Below, one piece after another: positions 25,785 through 35,739 of a DNA stretch of 64,000 nucleotides; within the stretch, counting starts at the first letter, position 1; every line of letters begins with the position of its first letter. The stretch lies in contig JBLMZI010000011.1 in NCBI GenBank assembly GCA_050258755.1, positions 1 through 64,000 of the forward strand. The letters run 5' to 3'. This DNA comes from JBLMZI01 sp050258755. Lineage in GTDB: Bacteria > Bacillota > Syntrophomonadia > Syntrophomonadales > DTU052. The position numbers were made by a program, and so were the translations under genes. A model generated the notes under the pieces. The model saw only the letters and a program-made list of their open reading frames with translations. It was not told the origin of the DNA and searched no databases.

Positions 25785-26993
25785 CTAAACCATTGCCCGG
25801 TTGGCGCTTTCCAATGATTTAATATAGTTTTCAGCGACCGACCGTTCGTCAACGGACAGCACCTTTATTTTCTCTCGTAAAACGTCCCATTCGCCCCGTT
25901 CAAAAGCAACCATCAACTCATATAACTCCCTGAACTTGCCTTCCTGACCGAGCAGGGCCTGCTTGATCTCGCGATCAACCGGCAGATCTTCGAGGACTTT
26001 GGTCAGTGGCTGCTCCAGGAATACGTCAATCAACGAAAGCAGGCCCATCAGAAACAGGTCCGAGCTGCGGTCTTTCATCCCGACAATCGTGGCCATGAGT
26101 TCGAAGAAATAGGCGCGCGACACGGCCGTAATCAGCAGCTCGTCGGGCTTGTTGTCCCCGAGGGTGCGAAGGGTCACCAGGGTCACCCATTTCATCAGCT
26201 CTTTCTGCCCCAATAGCATGAGCGCCTGCTTGATCGAACGAATTTCGCTCCGGAATCCGAACGATACCGAGTTGATAAACTTCAGCAGTTTATACGACAG
26301 CGACACATCGGTCTTAATGATTTCCTCAATCCGGCCGACATCACAGTCTTTTTTATTGGTTTCCTGCATGAGCTGGACCAGGGTGTGCTGAAAGGTGGGA
26401 ATGTCCTTTCCGGTGAGGACCAGTGGCTTTTCGAAGAAATACCCCTGGAAATAGGCGTATCCGAGTTTCACCGCTTCGTTGAAATCGGCCCGGGTCTCCA
26501 CTTTCTCGGCCAGGAATTTAATATTCGGCTTTCCGGCAAGGTCCATGACCCTGCGGCGCTCGTCCCCTGTGGTCTGGAGAAAATCGATCTTAATGATGTC
26601 AGCCAGTTCAATAAACGGCCGGTATTTCTCTTCGTATACAAAATCATCCAGGGCCAGCGTATAACCCATTTCCTTGAGCTTCCGGCAAGCATTGAGCAGC
26701 CCTTCGTCAGGCTCAATGTTCTCAAGGATTTCGACAACCAGCAGTTCTTTGGGGAGCAGGGTGGCAACCTGGTTTTCTAGAAGGTTTCTCGTAAAATTGA
26801 TGAAGGCCTTCCGGCCGCGTGTCAGCGTCTCCGGTCCCATGAGAATGAAGCTGTTGGTGATCACCTCCGATGAGGCTTTGTCACCATCCAGTCCAGTGTA
26901 CAGATTTGCGCTGCCCGAGCGGTAAAGCAATTCATAAGCATAAACCTGCTGCCGCCGGTCGAAGATTGGCTGACGGGCTACGTAGAAATCCAT
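25785..26993 (-). CDS. EAL-HDOD signalling protein (YuxH-like)
   Basis: About 402 residues. The N-terminal half is EAL-like: YVARQPIFDR, YELLYR in place of EALLR, VVEILE, LALDDF, IIKIDF and FQGYFFEKP. Many catalytic positions are kept, but the loop after DDF (VYEEKY) departs from the active GTGYSS form, so it may bind rather than cleave cyclic-di-GMP. The second half is an HDOD domain (LLKFINSVSFGFRSEIRSIKQALMLLG). The ATG at 26993 has AGGTGG upstream; a TTG 15 bases earlier is less likely. Confidence 0.87.
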   Translation of the reverse strand: MDFYVARQPIFDRRQQVYAYELLYRSGSANLYTGLDGDKASSEVITNSFILMGPETLTRGRKAFINFTRNLLENQVATLLPKELLVVEILENIEPDEGLLNACRKLKEMGYTLALDDFVYEEKYRPFIELADIIKIDFLQTTGDERRRVMDLAGKPNIKFLAEKVETRADFNEAVKLGYAYFQGYFFEKPLVLTGKDIPTFQHTLVQLMQETNKKDCDVGRIEEIIKTDVSLSYKLLKFINSVSFGFRSEIRSIKQALMLLGQKELMKWVTLVTLRTLGDNKPDELLITAVSRAYFFELMATIVGMKDRSSDLFLMGLLSLIDVFLEQPLTKVLEDLPVDREIKQALLGQEGKFRELYELMVAFERGEWDVLREKIKVLSVDERSVAENYIKSLESANRAMV

Positions 26994-27240
26994 ATCCGCC
27001 ACCTGCAATTCCGCTATATTCTAGGCGTATATTGAACGATCCGACACTTTTTGATCAATTATTCACTTTATCATTGTTTCAATTCGCCAGCAGCGGGGAT
27101 TTTTCCTGCTTCAAACCCCTGGCTTCACCAGATTCTCTTCCCGATGAATCCCCAAATGCTGGGCGATCAGGGCAATCGATCATCTGCTTTCAAACCATTG
27201 ATCGTTTTGCTGCCCAAGCCTCGAAATTCCCCGGATACAA

Positions 27241-27852
27241 TTACAGTAAACCGCCCGGCCGATCCAGGTAACTCCGGATGTACCGTTCCACCTCCGAAGC
27301 CGGGAAATACAAGCCAAAATGGCCTTCGCAGAGGATGTCCTGTCCGAACAGAACCCGAGTCCCATTGATGTCCGCATACACGGAAATACCCCCTGGCGTA
27401 TGTCCCGGTGTGTGCAAACAGCAGAGGGTAATCTCGCCGGCCGCGACCTCACTCTTTTCCCCGTCCAAAACCAAATCAACCGCAACCGGCCGGTAATGAA
27501 CCCCGTACATTGCTGCGGCGGTTAATTCGGGGCGGCCGTCCTGAATCGCCGGCAGCTCCAGCCGGTGAGCGGCGGTTTTTGCTTGCAGCTTCTCCGCCAG
27601 CCAGGCAAGCCCGCCAACGTGATCAATATGCCCGTGGGTAGCGATGATCGTTTCCACCTGTTCGGGCTGAAAGCCCAGCTTCCGGATATTGTCGGCAATT
27701 CGCTCCGGATTGCGGCCGCACCCGGCATCGATCAGAACCAGGGAAGCATTGCCGTCCACCAGATAAACACAACAATCCGAACTGTCGCTAAAACCCGGAC
27801 CCCCGACCTGATAGACCCGCTCGGCAACCTCGGCTGACCGTTTCAAACGCAT
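27241..27852 (-). CDS. Metallo-beta-lactamase-fold hydrolase (glyoxalase II-like)
   Basis: A 203-residue protein with THGHIDHVGGL (HxHxDH) near residue 70, a second His in LHTPGHTPGGISVY and a bridging Asp in LFGQDIL. These are the ligands for two metal ions. It lacks the C-terminal domain of true glyoxalase II, so the substrate is open. The AGGGGG before the ATG is very close to it. Confidence 0.83.
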   Translation of the reverse strand: MRLKRSAEVAERVYQVGGPGFSDSSDCCVYLVDGNASLVLIDAGCGRNPERIADNIRKLGFQPEQVETIIATHGHIDHVGGLAWLAEKLQAKTAAHRLELPAIQDGRPELTAAAMYGVHYRPVAVDLVLDGEKSEVAAGEITLCCLHTPGHTPGGISVYADINGTRVLFGQDILCEGHFGLYFPASEVERYIRSYLDRPGGLL

Positions 27853-27892
27853 CCCCCTTCCGTCAAAGAACCGGTTTCAAATTCTAAACGCA

Positions 27893-27915
27893 GGGGATGG
27901 CTGCAAGCCATCCCC
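27893..27915 (-). terminator. Hairpin between MCP and hydrolase genes
   Basis: GGGGATGGCT (27893-27902) pairs perfectly with AGCCATCCCC (27906-27915) around GCA, right after the leftward chemoreceptor stop. The following sequence has only a short T tract, so strength is uncertain. Confidence 0.5.
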
Positions 27916-27946
27916 TTTGACTTCTTCTTCTCCTGTAAATACCGGG

Positions 27947-30559
27947 TTAGTTCAATTTGAATTGGGCTGCCTGCTCCTGCAATGCTTCTGTTTCCTCCAC
28001 GAACCCGCTCATACGGGTTCGAATCGTATCAATGGACACCTGCTGGTGCTCGACCGAAGCCTGGACCTCTTGCGAAGCGGCGGCCGTAGTCTGGCTCGCG
28101 GAGGCAATCCCGCTCATTTGGTGGTGGATATTATCCGAGGCTTGTTTCAGTTTTAGCGCATCCTGTGAAATGTCGCGGGCTTCACGGTTGACCGGCACAA
28201 TCCGCTCGTTCATAGCCTGAAGGATCTGTTCGCTCTTTAAAACCGCTTCGGTCTGCGCCTGTAAAGCACCCTGCGTTGAATCCATATGCCCGACGACCGC
28301 CTGGGTTCCATCCTGAATTTCATCGATCAAACCGTAAATCCGGTTGGCCGCCTGCGACGTTTCTTCAGCCAGCTTTCTGACCTCGTCGGCCACAACCGCG
28401 AATCCTCTTCCTTTTTCCCCGGCACGGGCCGCTTCGATGGCCGCATTTAAGGCTAGCAGGTTGGTCTGACCGGCGATATCGGTAATGACCTTCACAATCT
28501 GGCCGATTGCGCTGGACTTCTGCTCCAGTTCCTGAATCGTGTTTCCGACCCGGTCCATGATCTCCATATGCTCTTTCACACGAACCCGCTGGTATTCAGC
28601 CGCCTTCAGCCCATTGCCCACCGTTGTCTCGGTCTCCATGGTATGCCGGGCCACTTCGGCGGTATTTGCCGCAATGTTTTCGGTTTGCACAGCCATGTCA
28701 CGGATCACTTCCAGGGTTTCCTGAAGGTCAACCGCCTGCTTGATCGCACCTTCTGAAATATTGCCGACCGTCGCCGAGATGGCTTCCCCGGCGGCTGTCG
28801 TTTCATCGGCAATCTTCATCGCATCCCGAGCCGAAGTGGTCAGGTTTTCGGACGCTGTCCGGATTTCCCGAACCAGCCCCTGGAATTCGGCAACCATGCT
28901 GTTAAAGCTTTCGCGGATCAGTTCAATCCCGCCCATTTTCTGTTCCGGTCCAATAATCGCCGAAAAATCGCCGCCTGCCACTTGTTCCGCATGTTCAACC
29001 AGCGTTCCCGCCGGGTAGATAAAGCGGCGGCCGTTTCGCGTGGTTGAAAACCAGCCGATAATCAGTCCTGCGCTGGCCGCCGACATACAGCCTCCGACGA
29101 TTCCCTTCGTGGTATCGCTCACCTTACCAGCCCAGGCCAGCGGCCAGCCAAACATGATTGTGGCCAGGATAATGGCCAGCACTATCGTATGCTTGCGGTA
29201 CTCGTTAGCCACCCTGTGGACGACCTCGGGGCTGAAATGGGACGCCGTCCGAGTGGTCCGATTCTGCTCGTCTTCAGCCGGCAGAATAAACGCCGAGCTT
29301 TTTTCCTTCATACCCCGAACCCGTTCCTGAAGCCGGACGGCCAGAGACCTGAGCTCATCCATCATGTCCGCCTGTTCCATCACGGCAGCGGAGACTTCCT
29401 GTGTGCTGGCCGCCGTTTCCTGGGTAATGGCGCTGATTCCCTCAACTTCAAATTCGACCTTTCTCGTTGCGTCAGTAATCGCGGTCACACTCAATCTGGT
29501 CTCTGCCATATCCTGGTTGATACTCGCTAATTTATCGGCCGCTTCCCGGATTACGGCTCCGGTATCTTCGATCGCCTTCTCCTGATCCAGCACAGCGCTA
29601 CGCGCGATTCTGGTCTCTTGCTCCGCCCGGGCGATGCTGTCCCGGATGCTCTCGATCAGGCCACCGATTTGACTGGCTGCCGCGGTTGACTCTTCCGCCA
29701 GCTTCCGCACTTCCTGGGCAACCACCTGGAAACCGTGGCCTTCTTCGCCGGTACGCGCCGCCTCAATAGAGGCATTCAGGGCCAGAAGATTAGTCTGGCC
29801 GGCAATTTGAACAATTAACTCCATGATCGCGCCGATTTCCTTCGAGTGGGCCGCCAGGCCGGAGATTGCCTGATTCATCAGGTCAATCGCATCCCGGTTA
29901 ACCGTGATGCGCTCTTTCTGTTCGGCAACGGCGGAAAGGCCGTCATCCGCTTTGTCCCGCAGTTCGTCTACCGTCCCGGTAATGTCATGGATACGCTGGA
30001 CGATTTCATCCACCAACCGCTGAACTTCATGCGTTTCAGTCACGATCTGCTGCACCGCAAGTGACTGGTTTTCCGATCCACGCGCCACTTCCATGACGGC
30101 AGCGGCAATCTGCTGCGCGGTCCGGCTGTTCTGTTCCGCTTCGCAAACCAACGTCTCCGAAGACTTTTCGGCATCGCCCACGCTCAGCGCCACACGCCCG
30201 AGCAGCCCGCGCAGTTCGGCCGCCATGGTCTCAATACCGTCCCGCATAAAATCAAGCGGCCCCCATTGCTGGCCTTGAAGCGAAACCGTCAGGTCTTTGC
30301 CCGCGATCGCATCGACCAGGTGTACCGTCTGGCCGATCGGCCTGAAAAACCGCTTTACGTTCACAACGCCCGTAAGCAGCGCAATGACGACTCCGCCGCC
30401 GCTGCCAACCGCTAACGCCCGTATCCACCCCACCATATCCGGGAAATCGATTAATGCTCCATAAATCACAGTCACAAAAAAGTTTCCCACCGCGCAGAAG
30501 ATTGAAGAACCAATCAGGAAATTGCGTACGAGCACCTTGACCTGGTCTCTGGTTTCCAT
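27947..30559 (-). CDS. Second tandem chemoreceptor with two MCP modules
   Basis: About 870 residues, with the same duplicated layout as the protein ending at 9162. Module 1 has membrane segments at about 12-65, a HAMP (AGKDL) and a tip AGQTNLLALNASIEAARTG near residue 256. Module 2 has membrane segments near 455-505, a HAMP (AGGDF) and a tip AGQTNLLALNAAIEAARAG near residue 700. The choice of ATG 30559 rests on GAGGGGG six bases upstream. There is no separate ligand domain. The repeated layout implies an old duplication before the two genes separated. Confidence 0.88.
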   Translation of the reverse strand: METRDQVKVLVRNFLIGSSIFCAVGNFFVTVIYGALIDFPDMVGWIRALAVGSGGGVVIALLTGVVNVKRFFRPIGQTVHLVDAIAGKDLTVSLQGQQWGPLDFMRDGIETMAAELRGLLGRVALSVGDAEKSSETLVCEAEQNSRTAQQIAAAVMEVARGSENQSLAVQQIVTETHEVQRLVDEIVQRIHDITGTVDELRDKADDGLSAVAEQKERITVNRDAIDLMNQAISGLAAHSKEIGAIMELIVQIAGQTNLLALNASIEAARTGEEGHGFQVVAQEVRKLAEESTAAASQIGGLIESIRDSIARAEQETRIARSAVLDQEKAIEDTGAVIREAADKLASINQDMAETRLSVTAITDATRKVEFEVEGISAITQETAASTQEVSAAVMEQADMMDELRSLAVRLQERVRGMKEKSSAFILPAEDEQNRTTRTASHFSPEVVHRVANEYRKHTIVLAIILATIMFGWPLAWAGKVSDTTKGIVGGCMSAASAGLIIGWFSTTRNGRRFIYPAGTLVEHAEQVAGGDFSAIIGPEQKMGGIELIRESFNSMVAEFQGLVREIRTASENLTTSARDAMKIADETTAAGEAISATVGNISEGAIKQAVDLQETLEVIRDMAVQTENIAANTAEVARHTMETETTVGNGLKAAEYQRVRVKEHMEIMDRVGNTIQELEQKSSAIGQIVKVITDIAGQTNLLALNAAIEAARAGEKGRGFAVVADEVRKLAEETSQAANRIYGLIDEIQDGTQAVVGHMDSTQGALQAQTEAVLKSEQILQAMNERIVPVNREARDISQDALKLKQASDNIHHQMSGIASASQTTAAASQEVQASVEHQQVSIDTIRTRMSGFVEETEALQEQAAQFKLN

Positions 30560-31156
30560 GGACATCCCCCTCACTGCCGGTTATGAAGAATCGCTGTTTC
30601 GTACAAACGAAGCCGGATGGATAAGTGCTTTGCTATATTCTCAAACTGTGGAATTGATTCGAGTACCTGAAGCTTTCGAGATGGAAACACGCGGTTGAAT
30701 CCCAGGCTTAGTCACTGCCGGGATGCCGCAGAATAAATATTCTTACTATTATTTATTGTAGCCCGAATATTAGGATCATTCCACAAAAAAAATGCAAATT
30801 TTCGGGGATCTTTGCGGCCGGAATATCTCAAACGCCGGTGATAACACGAACCATCTCGCCGGTTCTGCTGCGATTTATCATCCGGCCAAAATGCCCAGAT
30901 CAGTCGCTTCCCGTGTGTTTTCTATCGGCTGGCTCTGGTCGCCCATCGTGTGTTGGCCCTCATCGACAACCTGTACCAGACTATTTGTTTCAAGCCCCGT
31001 AACTCCGGGGTTATGGTTTCAGGTCGGTCTTGACATCACAAGCACATGTAGGGGAATATTGAAGAATCCAAGGTTACCGAAGGGCTTTATAAAAGTCGTT
31101 TTCCAGTCCATAAAGCAACACCGTAAGCAATGAAAAAGAAACAAGGAGTGAGCAGC
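30560..31156. other. Divergent gap before the CoA-transferase gene
   Basis: About 600 bases. A TTGACA at 31030-31035 with a weak -10 (GAATAT or AATATT) could drive the rightward gene. A small hairpin CCCCG-TAACTC-CGGGG lies near 30994-31009. An open frame at 30792 lacks a ribosome binding site. I see no known riboswitch and no convincing sigma-54 site. Confidence 0.45.
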
Positions 31157-32497
31157 TTGTCTTACGCGGACGAATATCGTTCCAAGTTAGTTAACGCCGA
31201 GGAAGCCGTAAAGATTGTCAAAAGTGGGGATTGGCTTGATTGGGGTCAGATTCTTTCCAATCCTTATGCATTGGATCAAGCATTGGCGGCCCGCAAGGAT
31301 GAGCTTGAGGATATCAAGATCCGTCTTGTTATGAGCGCAAAAGTGCACGAAATTTGGAAAGCTGATCCGAACGGCGAAGTCTTCCATATGAATAACTGGC
31401 ATTTTGGCGGGGCCGACCGGGCCCAGCACGATAACGGAAATGCCTATCACATTCCCAACCTTTATCGCAATAATCCGCTCTTCTATAGAAAGAGTCTTTA
31501 TGACGATGTTGACGTCGCGATGCTTCGCGTTCCGCCGATGAACAAACACGGTTATTTTAATTTTAGCTGCAGTGTCGCCGTCTGCCGCGCCATCTGTGAC
31601 GTGGCAAAGAAGGTCATCGTTGAGGTTTGTCCGGGATTGCCCTGGGCCTGCGGCGGACGTGAAGAATTAATCCATATCTCTGAGGTGGATTACATCGTGG
31701 AAGCAGATTCACCTGTTGTCGAGATACCCCCCGCTCCACCCACCGAAGCAGATAAAAGGATTGCCGAACATGTCATGAAAGAGATGGTTGACGGGGCATG
31801 TATCCAGTTGGGAATTGGCGGTATGCCCAATGTGGTAGGCACACTGCTCGCCGAGTCCGATCTCAAAGATTTGGGCTGTCATACCGAGATGCTGTGCGAT
31901 GCCTATTTTCATTTATTTGAAGCCGGTAAACTGACGAACAAGCGCAAATCGCTTGATATGGGCAAGACCACTTACGCCTTTGCCGCCGGAAGTCGATTTC
32001 TCTATGATTGGATTGACAACAATCCCGGTCTGGCTGCCTATCCGACACCCTATACCAACGATCCCCATCATATTGCGATGAATGATAATGCGGTTTCAAT
32101 CAACAGCTGCGTGGAAGTCGATTTATTCGGGCAGATTTCTTCCGAGTCGTCGGGTATTCGTCAAATCAGCGGTACCGGCGGGCAATTAGATTTCGTCACC
32201 GGCGCCTACCTTTCCCGGGGTGGCAAAGCGATTATTTGCTGCACGTCCAGCTTCGAGGACAAGCAAGGAACCCTGCAATCACGGATCGTCCCCACCCTGC
32301 CTTTGGGGTCAATCGTTACTGTTCCCCGGACTCAGGCGCACATTATCATCACCGAATACGGAAAGTGCGACCTGGCCGGCCGCAGCACCTGGGAACGGGC
32401 CGAGCGAATTATCAATATCGCCCATCCTGACCTGCGGGATGGTCTGATTCAGGAAGCACAAAAAATGCATATTTGGAGCCGGAGCAATAAGCGATAG
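31157..32497 (+). CDS. Acyl-CoA:acetate CoA-transferase (butyryl / 4-hydroxybutyrate type)
   Basis: About 446 residues of the acetyl-CoA hydrolase/transferase family. The conserved block SCVEVDLFGQISSESSGIRQISGTGGQLDF includes the Glu (in VEVDL) that likely forms the glutamyl-CoA intermediate, and the CoA-binding GxGGQ. It moves CoA between acids such as butyrate, 4-hydroxybutyrate and acetate. TTG 31157 has AAGGAG eight bases upstream, better than the ATG at 31130. A shared terminator separates it from the convergent por operon. Exact substrate pair is not readable from sequence. Confidence 0.85.
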   Translation: MSYADEYRSKLVNAEEAVKIVKSGDWLDWGQILSNPYALDQALAARKDELEDIKIRLVMSAKVHEIWKADPNGEVFHMNNWHFGGADRAQHDNGNAYHIPNLYRNNPLFYRKSLYDDVDVAMLRVPPMNKHGYFNFSCSVAVCRAICDVAKKVIVEVCPGLPWACGGREELIHISEVDYIVEADSPVVEIPPAPPTEADKRIAEHVMKEMVDGACIQLGIGGMPNVVGTLLAESDLKDLGCHTEMLCDAYFHLFEAGKLTNKRKSLDMGKTTYAFAAGSRFLYDWIDNNPGLAAYPTPYTNDPHHIAMNDNAVSINSCVEVDLFGQISSESSGIRQISGTGGQLDFVTGAYLSRGGKAIICCTSSFEDKQGTLQSRIVPTLPLGSIVTVPRTQAHIIITEYGKCDLAGRSTWERAERIINIAHPDLRDGLIQEAQKMHIWSRSNKR

Positions 32498-32549
32498 CAT
32501 GCCGCCCTGGCGATCCGGCAAGTTGGGGCCGTAAACAAGCTGCAAAAGA

Positions 32550-32586
32550 AAAGAGATGGGCGGATAAAGCCCATCTCTTTGTGATT
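32550..32586 (+). terminator. Terminator between CoA-transferase and por operon
   Basis: AAAGAGATGGGC (32550-32561) pairs with GCCCATCTCTTT (32569-32580), a perfect 12-bp stem with a seven-base loop. It lies between two convergent units and can serve both. Confidence 0.8.
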
Positions 32587-32619
32587 TTACCCATTTCGAT
32601 TATGAACCTGGCCGACACC

Positions 32620-33558
32620 TTAGATCGTAATCTTCGCCCGTTCCCGCATAAAAGCGATCTCGCGGTCGATGTCCCCCTGGATTTCAGCGATGCGCTGCGC
32701 GGCGTCAGGGCCTTTCAGTAAGCGGCTGAAACGGCCCTGCTTCATCAGGTATTCATCGACCGGGGCTGCGTCCTTTTTGCCGCTGATAATTTGCGTGCTG
32801 GGATTATTAAAGGTGATCTGACCATTTTCCGCTTCCCATAACAGCCATGCGCCGCTGCGCACAGCCGCGCGGCTCATCTGTACGGTATCCGGCATATCAA
32901 ACTGCCAGGCCAAATAGCAAGGGGCCAGTATTTCGATGTATTTCATGCCCGGCATGCTTTTGGCCTTGACCACCTTGTCGTACAGGTCGCCGGGGTAAGC
33001 AACGCTGGCGGTCGCCACGTACGGAATGTTATGTTCCAGCATCAGCAGGGCCATGTTTTTCTTCGGCTGGCGTTTGCCGGTGGTGGTGGTTGTGGTGAAA
33101 CTGCCGCGCGGGGTGGCACCGCTGCGCTGCACGCCGGTGTTGCTGTAAGCCTCGTTGTTGTAGCAAAAGTGAATGATATTATCGTTGCGCTCAGCAGCGG
33201 CTGACAGTGCCTGAAATCCGATGTCATAGGTCCCGCCATCCCCCACCCAGCTGAATACCGTGGGCAGTTCGCCGTCCAGGCGGCCCTTCTCCTTGAGGAT
33301 TTCAACCGCGTGGGTAACCCCGGAGGCGGAAGAACCTGCGGTCGCAAAGGTAATATTCATGCACGGCCAGTTGTAGCCCAACTTCGGGGTCATGCCCATG
33401 CTGGCCACCGAACAGGATGGGGTCAGCAGCATAATGGCGTTAGGACCCAAAGCCTTTCCCACGATGCGCAAAGCCATGGTGGCGGGGCAGCCGCCGCAGG
33501 CCCCGTTGCCGCTTAAAACCTGCTCATTATCCGGTAACTTTTTAATACTGGTCGTCAT
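32620..33558 (-). CDS. porB: Pyruvate-type ferredoxin oxidoreductase, beta subunit
   Basis: A 312-residue thiamine-diphosphate subunit. NGACGGCPA near residue 18 gives Fe-S cysteines; GDGGTYDIGFQ and YNNEAYSNTGVQRS form the cofactor pocket. NEAYxNTGxQRS is characteristic of pyruvate enzymes, in contrast to korB. It is the last gene of porC-porD-porA-porB. ATG 33558 has AAAGGA upstream at a somewhat long spacing. Confidence 0.9.
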   Translation of the reverse strand: MTTSIKKLPDNEQVLSGNGACGGCPATMALRIVGKALGPNAIMLLTPSCSVASMGMTPKLGYNWPCMNITFATAGSSASGVTHAVEILKEKGRLDGELPTVFSWVGDGGTYDIGFQALSAAAERNDNIIHFCYNNEAYSNTGVQRSGATPRGSFTTTTTTGKRQPKKNMALLMLEHNIPYVATASVAYPGDLYDKVVKAKSMPGMKYIEILAPCYLAWQFDMPDTVQMSRAAVRSGAWLLWEAENGQITFNNPSTQIISGKKDAAPVDEYLMKQGRFSRLLKGPDAAQRIAEIQGDIDREIAFMRERAKITI

Positions 33559-33590
33559 ATCTCGTTCATTCCTTTCACGGTCTGCGCTCT

Positions 33591-34721
33591 TTATTCATCC
33601 ATCATGGCGCGAATCTCAGCCGCCATGAAGCGGCGGGTCAGGTCGATGCCGCCAATGCCCATTACCCGGTTTTTCACCGTAATGTCGTTGCGCCGGCCAA
33701 AGAGCACGCCTTTTAGCTCTGAAGCCAAAATGCCGCCGGGGTGGCCAAAGTTGTAGTTGCGATCAAGTACCATCACCTGCGCATTTTGCGGCAGTGCGGT
33801 GATGATGTCCTCGGCGGGGAAAGGAAGCACCAAGCGCGGCCGCAGCAGGCCGGCCTTGATACCCTGCTCACGCAGGATATCAACGGAAAGCCGCAATTCG
33901 GCCGCCATACTGTTGACCGCAAAGGCGACCACTTCGGCATCTTCCAGCCGATAGGTGTCGATGGTGTCCCCATCCCACATGCCAGTGACCTCCTTATACG
34001 CCTGTGCCGCTTGCTTCACCAGCGGAATAGACGCCAGGATGTCGTCGGACAGCATCTGGCGAAAAGGTGCGTATTCGGCTGCCATCGTCACATTGCTGAA
34101 GGAAGAAGGATGCGCCGGGTCGAGCCGCCATTCCGGTTCATGCGGGGGCAGGAAGCGGTCGATATCCTCCTGTGGCGGCAGGGTGAGCGGCATCAGGCAA
34201 TGGGAGATCGCAAAGCCATCGAAGTTGACCATGATGGGGACGTTGATCTGCTCGGCCACGCGGAAGGCTTGCAGAATGGTATTGAACACCTCCTGATTGG
34301 AGGAGCAGTGGTATTGAATCCAGCCCGTATCGCGCTGGGCAAATGAGTCCTGGTGATCGGCCCACAAGGTCCAGGGGGCAAATATACCCCGGTTTACGTT
34401 GCACATGACGACCGGCAAACGTCCACCGGAAGCCATATGTAAAACCTCGTGCATATACAGGAGGCCGTTGGCCGAAGTCGCTGTGAAAACGCGGGCGCCG
34501 GCTGCGGAAGCGGCCACGGCAGCAGCCATGGCGCTGTGTTCGCCTTCTACTGGAATAAAGCGGGCATGCAGCTCGCCATTTTCAACCATAGCGGCCATGT
34601 ATTCCATAATCGCGGTCTGAGGGGTGATAGGATAGCCGGGTACGACGTCCACCCGGGCGCTTTTTACGGCCAGCGCGGCAGCATTGGCACCGGTAGCCAT
34701 GATCACTTGGGCTGTTTTCAT
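33591..34721 (-). CDS. porA: Pyruvate-type ferredoxin oxidoreductase, alpha subunit
   Basis: A 376-residue alpha subunit with VVPGYPITPQTAIMEYM near residue 28 and TATSANGLLYMHEV, both part of the active site with the beta subunit. The ATG at 34721 follows AAGGAGGAG; a longer in-frame extension overlaps porD and has no signal. It works with porB, porC and porD to oxidise pyruvate to acetyl-CoA and CO2 while reducing ferredoxin. Confidence 0.9.
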   Translation of the reverse strand: MKTAQVIMATGANAAALAVKSARVDVVPGYPITPQTAIMEYMAAMVENGELHARFIPVEGEHSAMAAAVAASAAGARVFTATSANGLLYMHEVLHMASGGRLPVVMCNVNRGIFAPWTLWADHQDSFAQRDTGWIQYHCSSNQEVFNTILQAFRVAEQINVPIMVNFDGFAISHCLMPLTLPPQEDIDRFLPPHEPEWRLDPAHPSSFSNVTMAAEYAPFRQMLSDDILASIPLVKQAAQAYKEVTGMWDGDTIDTYRLEDAEVVAFAVNSMAAELRLSVDILREQGIKAGLLRPRLVLPFPAEDIITALPQNAQVMVLDRNYNFGHPGGILASELKGVLFGRRNDITVKNRVMGIGGIDLTRRFMAAEIRAMMDE

Positions 34722-34725
34722 GCGG

Positions 34726-34983
34726 CTACTCCTCCTTTTCCATGCTGATTGCGCCAGTTGGGCATTCGACGGCGCACACGCCGCAGCCCTTGCAGAAGCG
34801 ATAATCAATCGTCATTTCATGGCGGTCTATGACTGCTTCCGGGCAGTACGCCCAGCAAAACTGACACTTGGTGCATTTAGCGGGGTCAACTACCGGACGG
34901 TTCACCCGCCAGGAGCCGGTGTCGCCGCCGGCGCCCTTCATGGGCCAGGAAATCGGCCGGTAGACTTTCGTCACTGATTTCAT
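34726..34983 (-). CDS. porD: Pyruvate-type ferredoxin oxidoreductase, delta (ferredoxin) subunit
   Basis: About 85 residues with two [4Fe-4S] motifs, CTKCQFCWAYCP and CKGCGVCAVECP. The N-terminal PISWPMKGAGGDTGSWR is typical of PorD. Start ATG 34983 is chosen for AAAGGA upstream; an in-frame codon 27 bases further up is possible. It lies four bases before porA. Confidence 0.9.
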   Translation of the reverse strand: MKSVTKVYRPISWPMKGAGGDTGSWRVNRPVVDPAKCTKCQFCWAYCPEAVIDRHEMTIDYRFCKGCGVCAVECPTGAISMEKEE

Positions 34984-35022
34984 TAGCGTCCATTCCTTTC
35001 GCGAATCCAAATCTAAAGCGAG

Positions 35023-35565
35023 CTATGCCCTGATCTGCGTTACGGTATTGTAAGCCTGTGCGGCGGGGCCCAGATTGCGCTCGCCGTTTTTGCCCGGCCA
35101 TTTATTCCGGAGGGTTTGTTCCATAATGTTTAACGGGATATTCAACACCCGGCACACCGCACCAAACAGCGGAATATTGATAGTGGGGCCATCAGCGGAA
35201 AACAGTCCGGCTTCGCGGGCGATGGCTTCAGCATCCACCTGCCAGGTCGGGTGCGCCCCTACGGCTGCGGCGTTGGGCGCGTTGATGATCACGGTGCCGT
35301 TCTCAAGAATGCCTTCGCCGACTGCCGCTTCGGTCAATTTTTCGCTCATCACGACCACATAATCCGGCAGTTCGCATTGGCTGTGCGCGTGGATCGTGGT
35401 GGGCGACATGCGTACGGCTGCCCGTACCGGCGCTCCGCGGCGTTCCACCCCGAAGAAAGGCAGCGCCTGTCCCTGCTCCCCGTTTTCCAGCGCAGCCTGC
35501 GCTAACAAGTGGGCCAGAGTCACCGATCCCTGCCCACCAAACCCGTTGATTCGCAGTTCTAACAT
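35023..35565 (-). CDS. porC: Pyruvate-type ferredoxin oxidoreductase, gamma subunit
   Basis: A 180-residue gamma subunit starting MLELRINGFGGQGSVTLA, with the family glycine-rich loop. ATG 35565 has GGAGGG five bases upstream. It is the first gene of the por operon. The KWPGKNGERNLGPAAQAYN tail is normal for the subunit. Confidence 0.9.
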   Translation of the reverse strand: MLELRINGFGGQGSVTLAHLLAQAALENGEQGQALPFFGVERRGAPVRAAVRMSPTTIHAHSQCELPDYVVVMSEKLTEAAVGEGILENGTVIINAPNAAAVGAHPTWQVDAEAIAREAGLFSADGPTINIPLFGAVCRVLNIPLNIMEQTLRNKWPGKNGERNLGPAAQAYNTVTQIRA

Positions 35566-35739
35566 CTTGTCCCTCCATTCTTCCATGGTGCGGACATAAG
35601 GTACAGGTTATCTGAAGCTTTCAATGAAACCAGATTTCCTCCCATGTTTCTGTCCCCAATCATTTTGTGAATGCACCATGCGTCCTTGTTTTGTCGAAAA
35701 ACCTCGCATACATACTGTTTCTTATTTTACTTGTAACAA

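Noticed and set aside
30560..30720. Sigma-54 promoter
   Set aside because: A TGG-N-TTTGC-like sequence near 30627 has the wrong GG to GC spacing (11 bases, not 10).
30792..31133. 113-codon plus-strand frame before the CoA-transferase gene
   Set aside because: No ribosome binding site, composition unlike nearby proteins, and it overlaps the probable promoter of the next gene.
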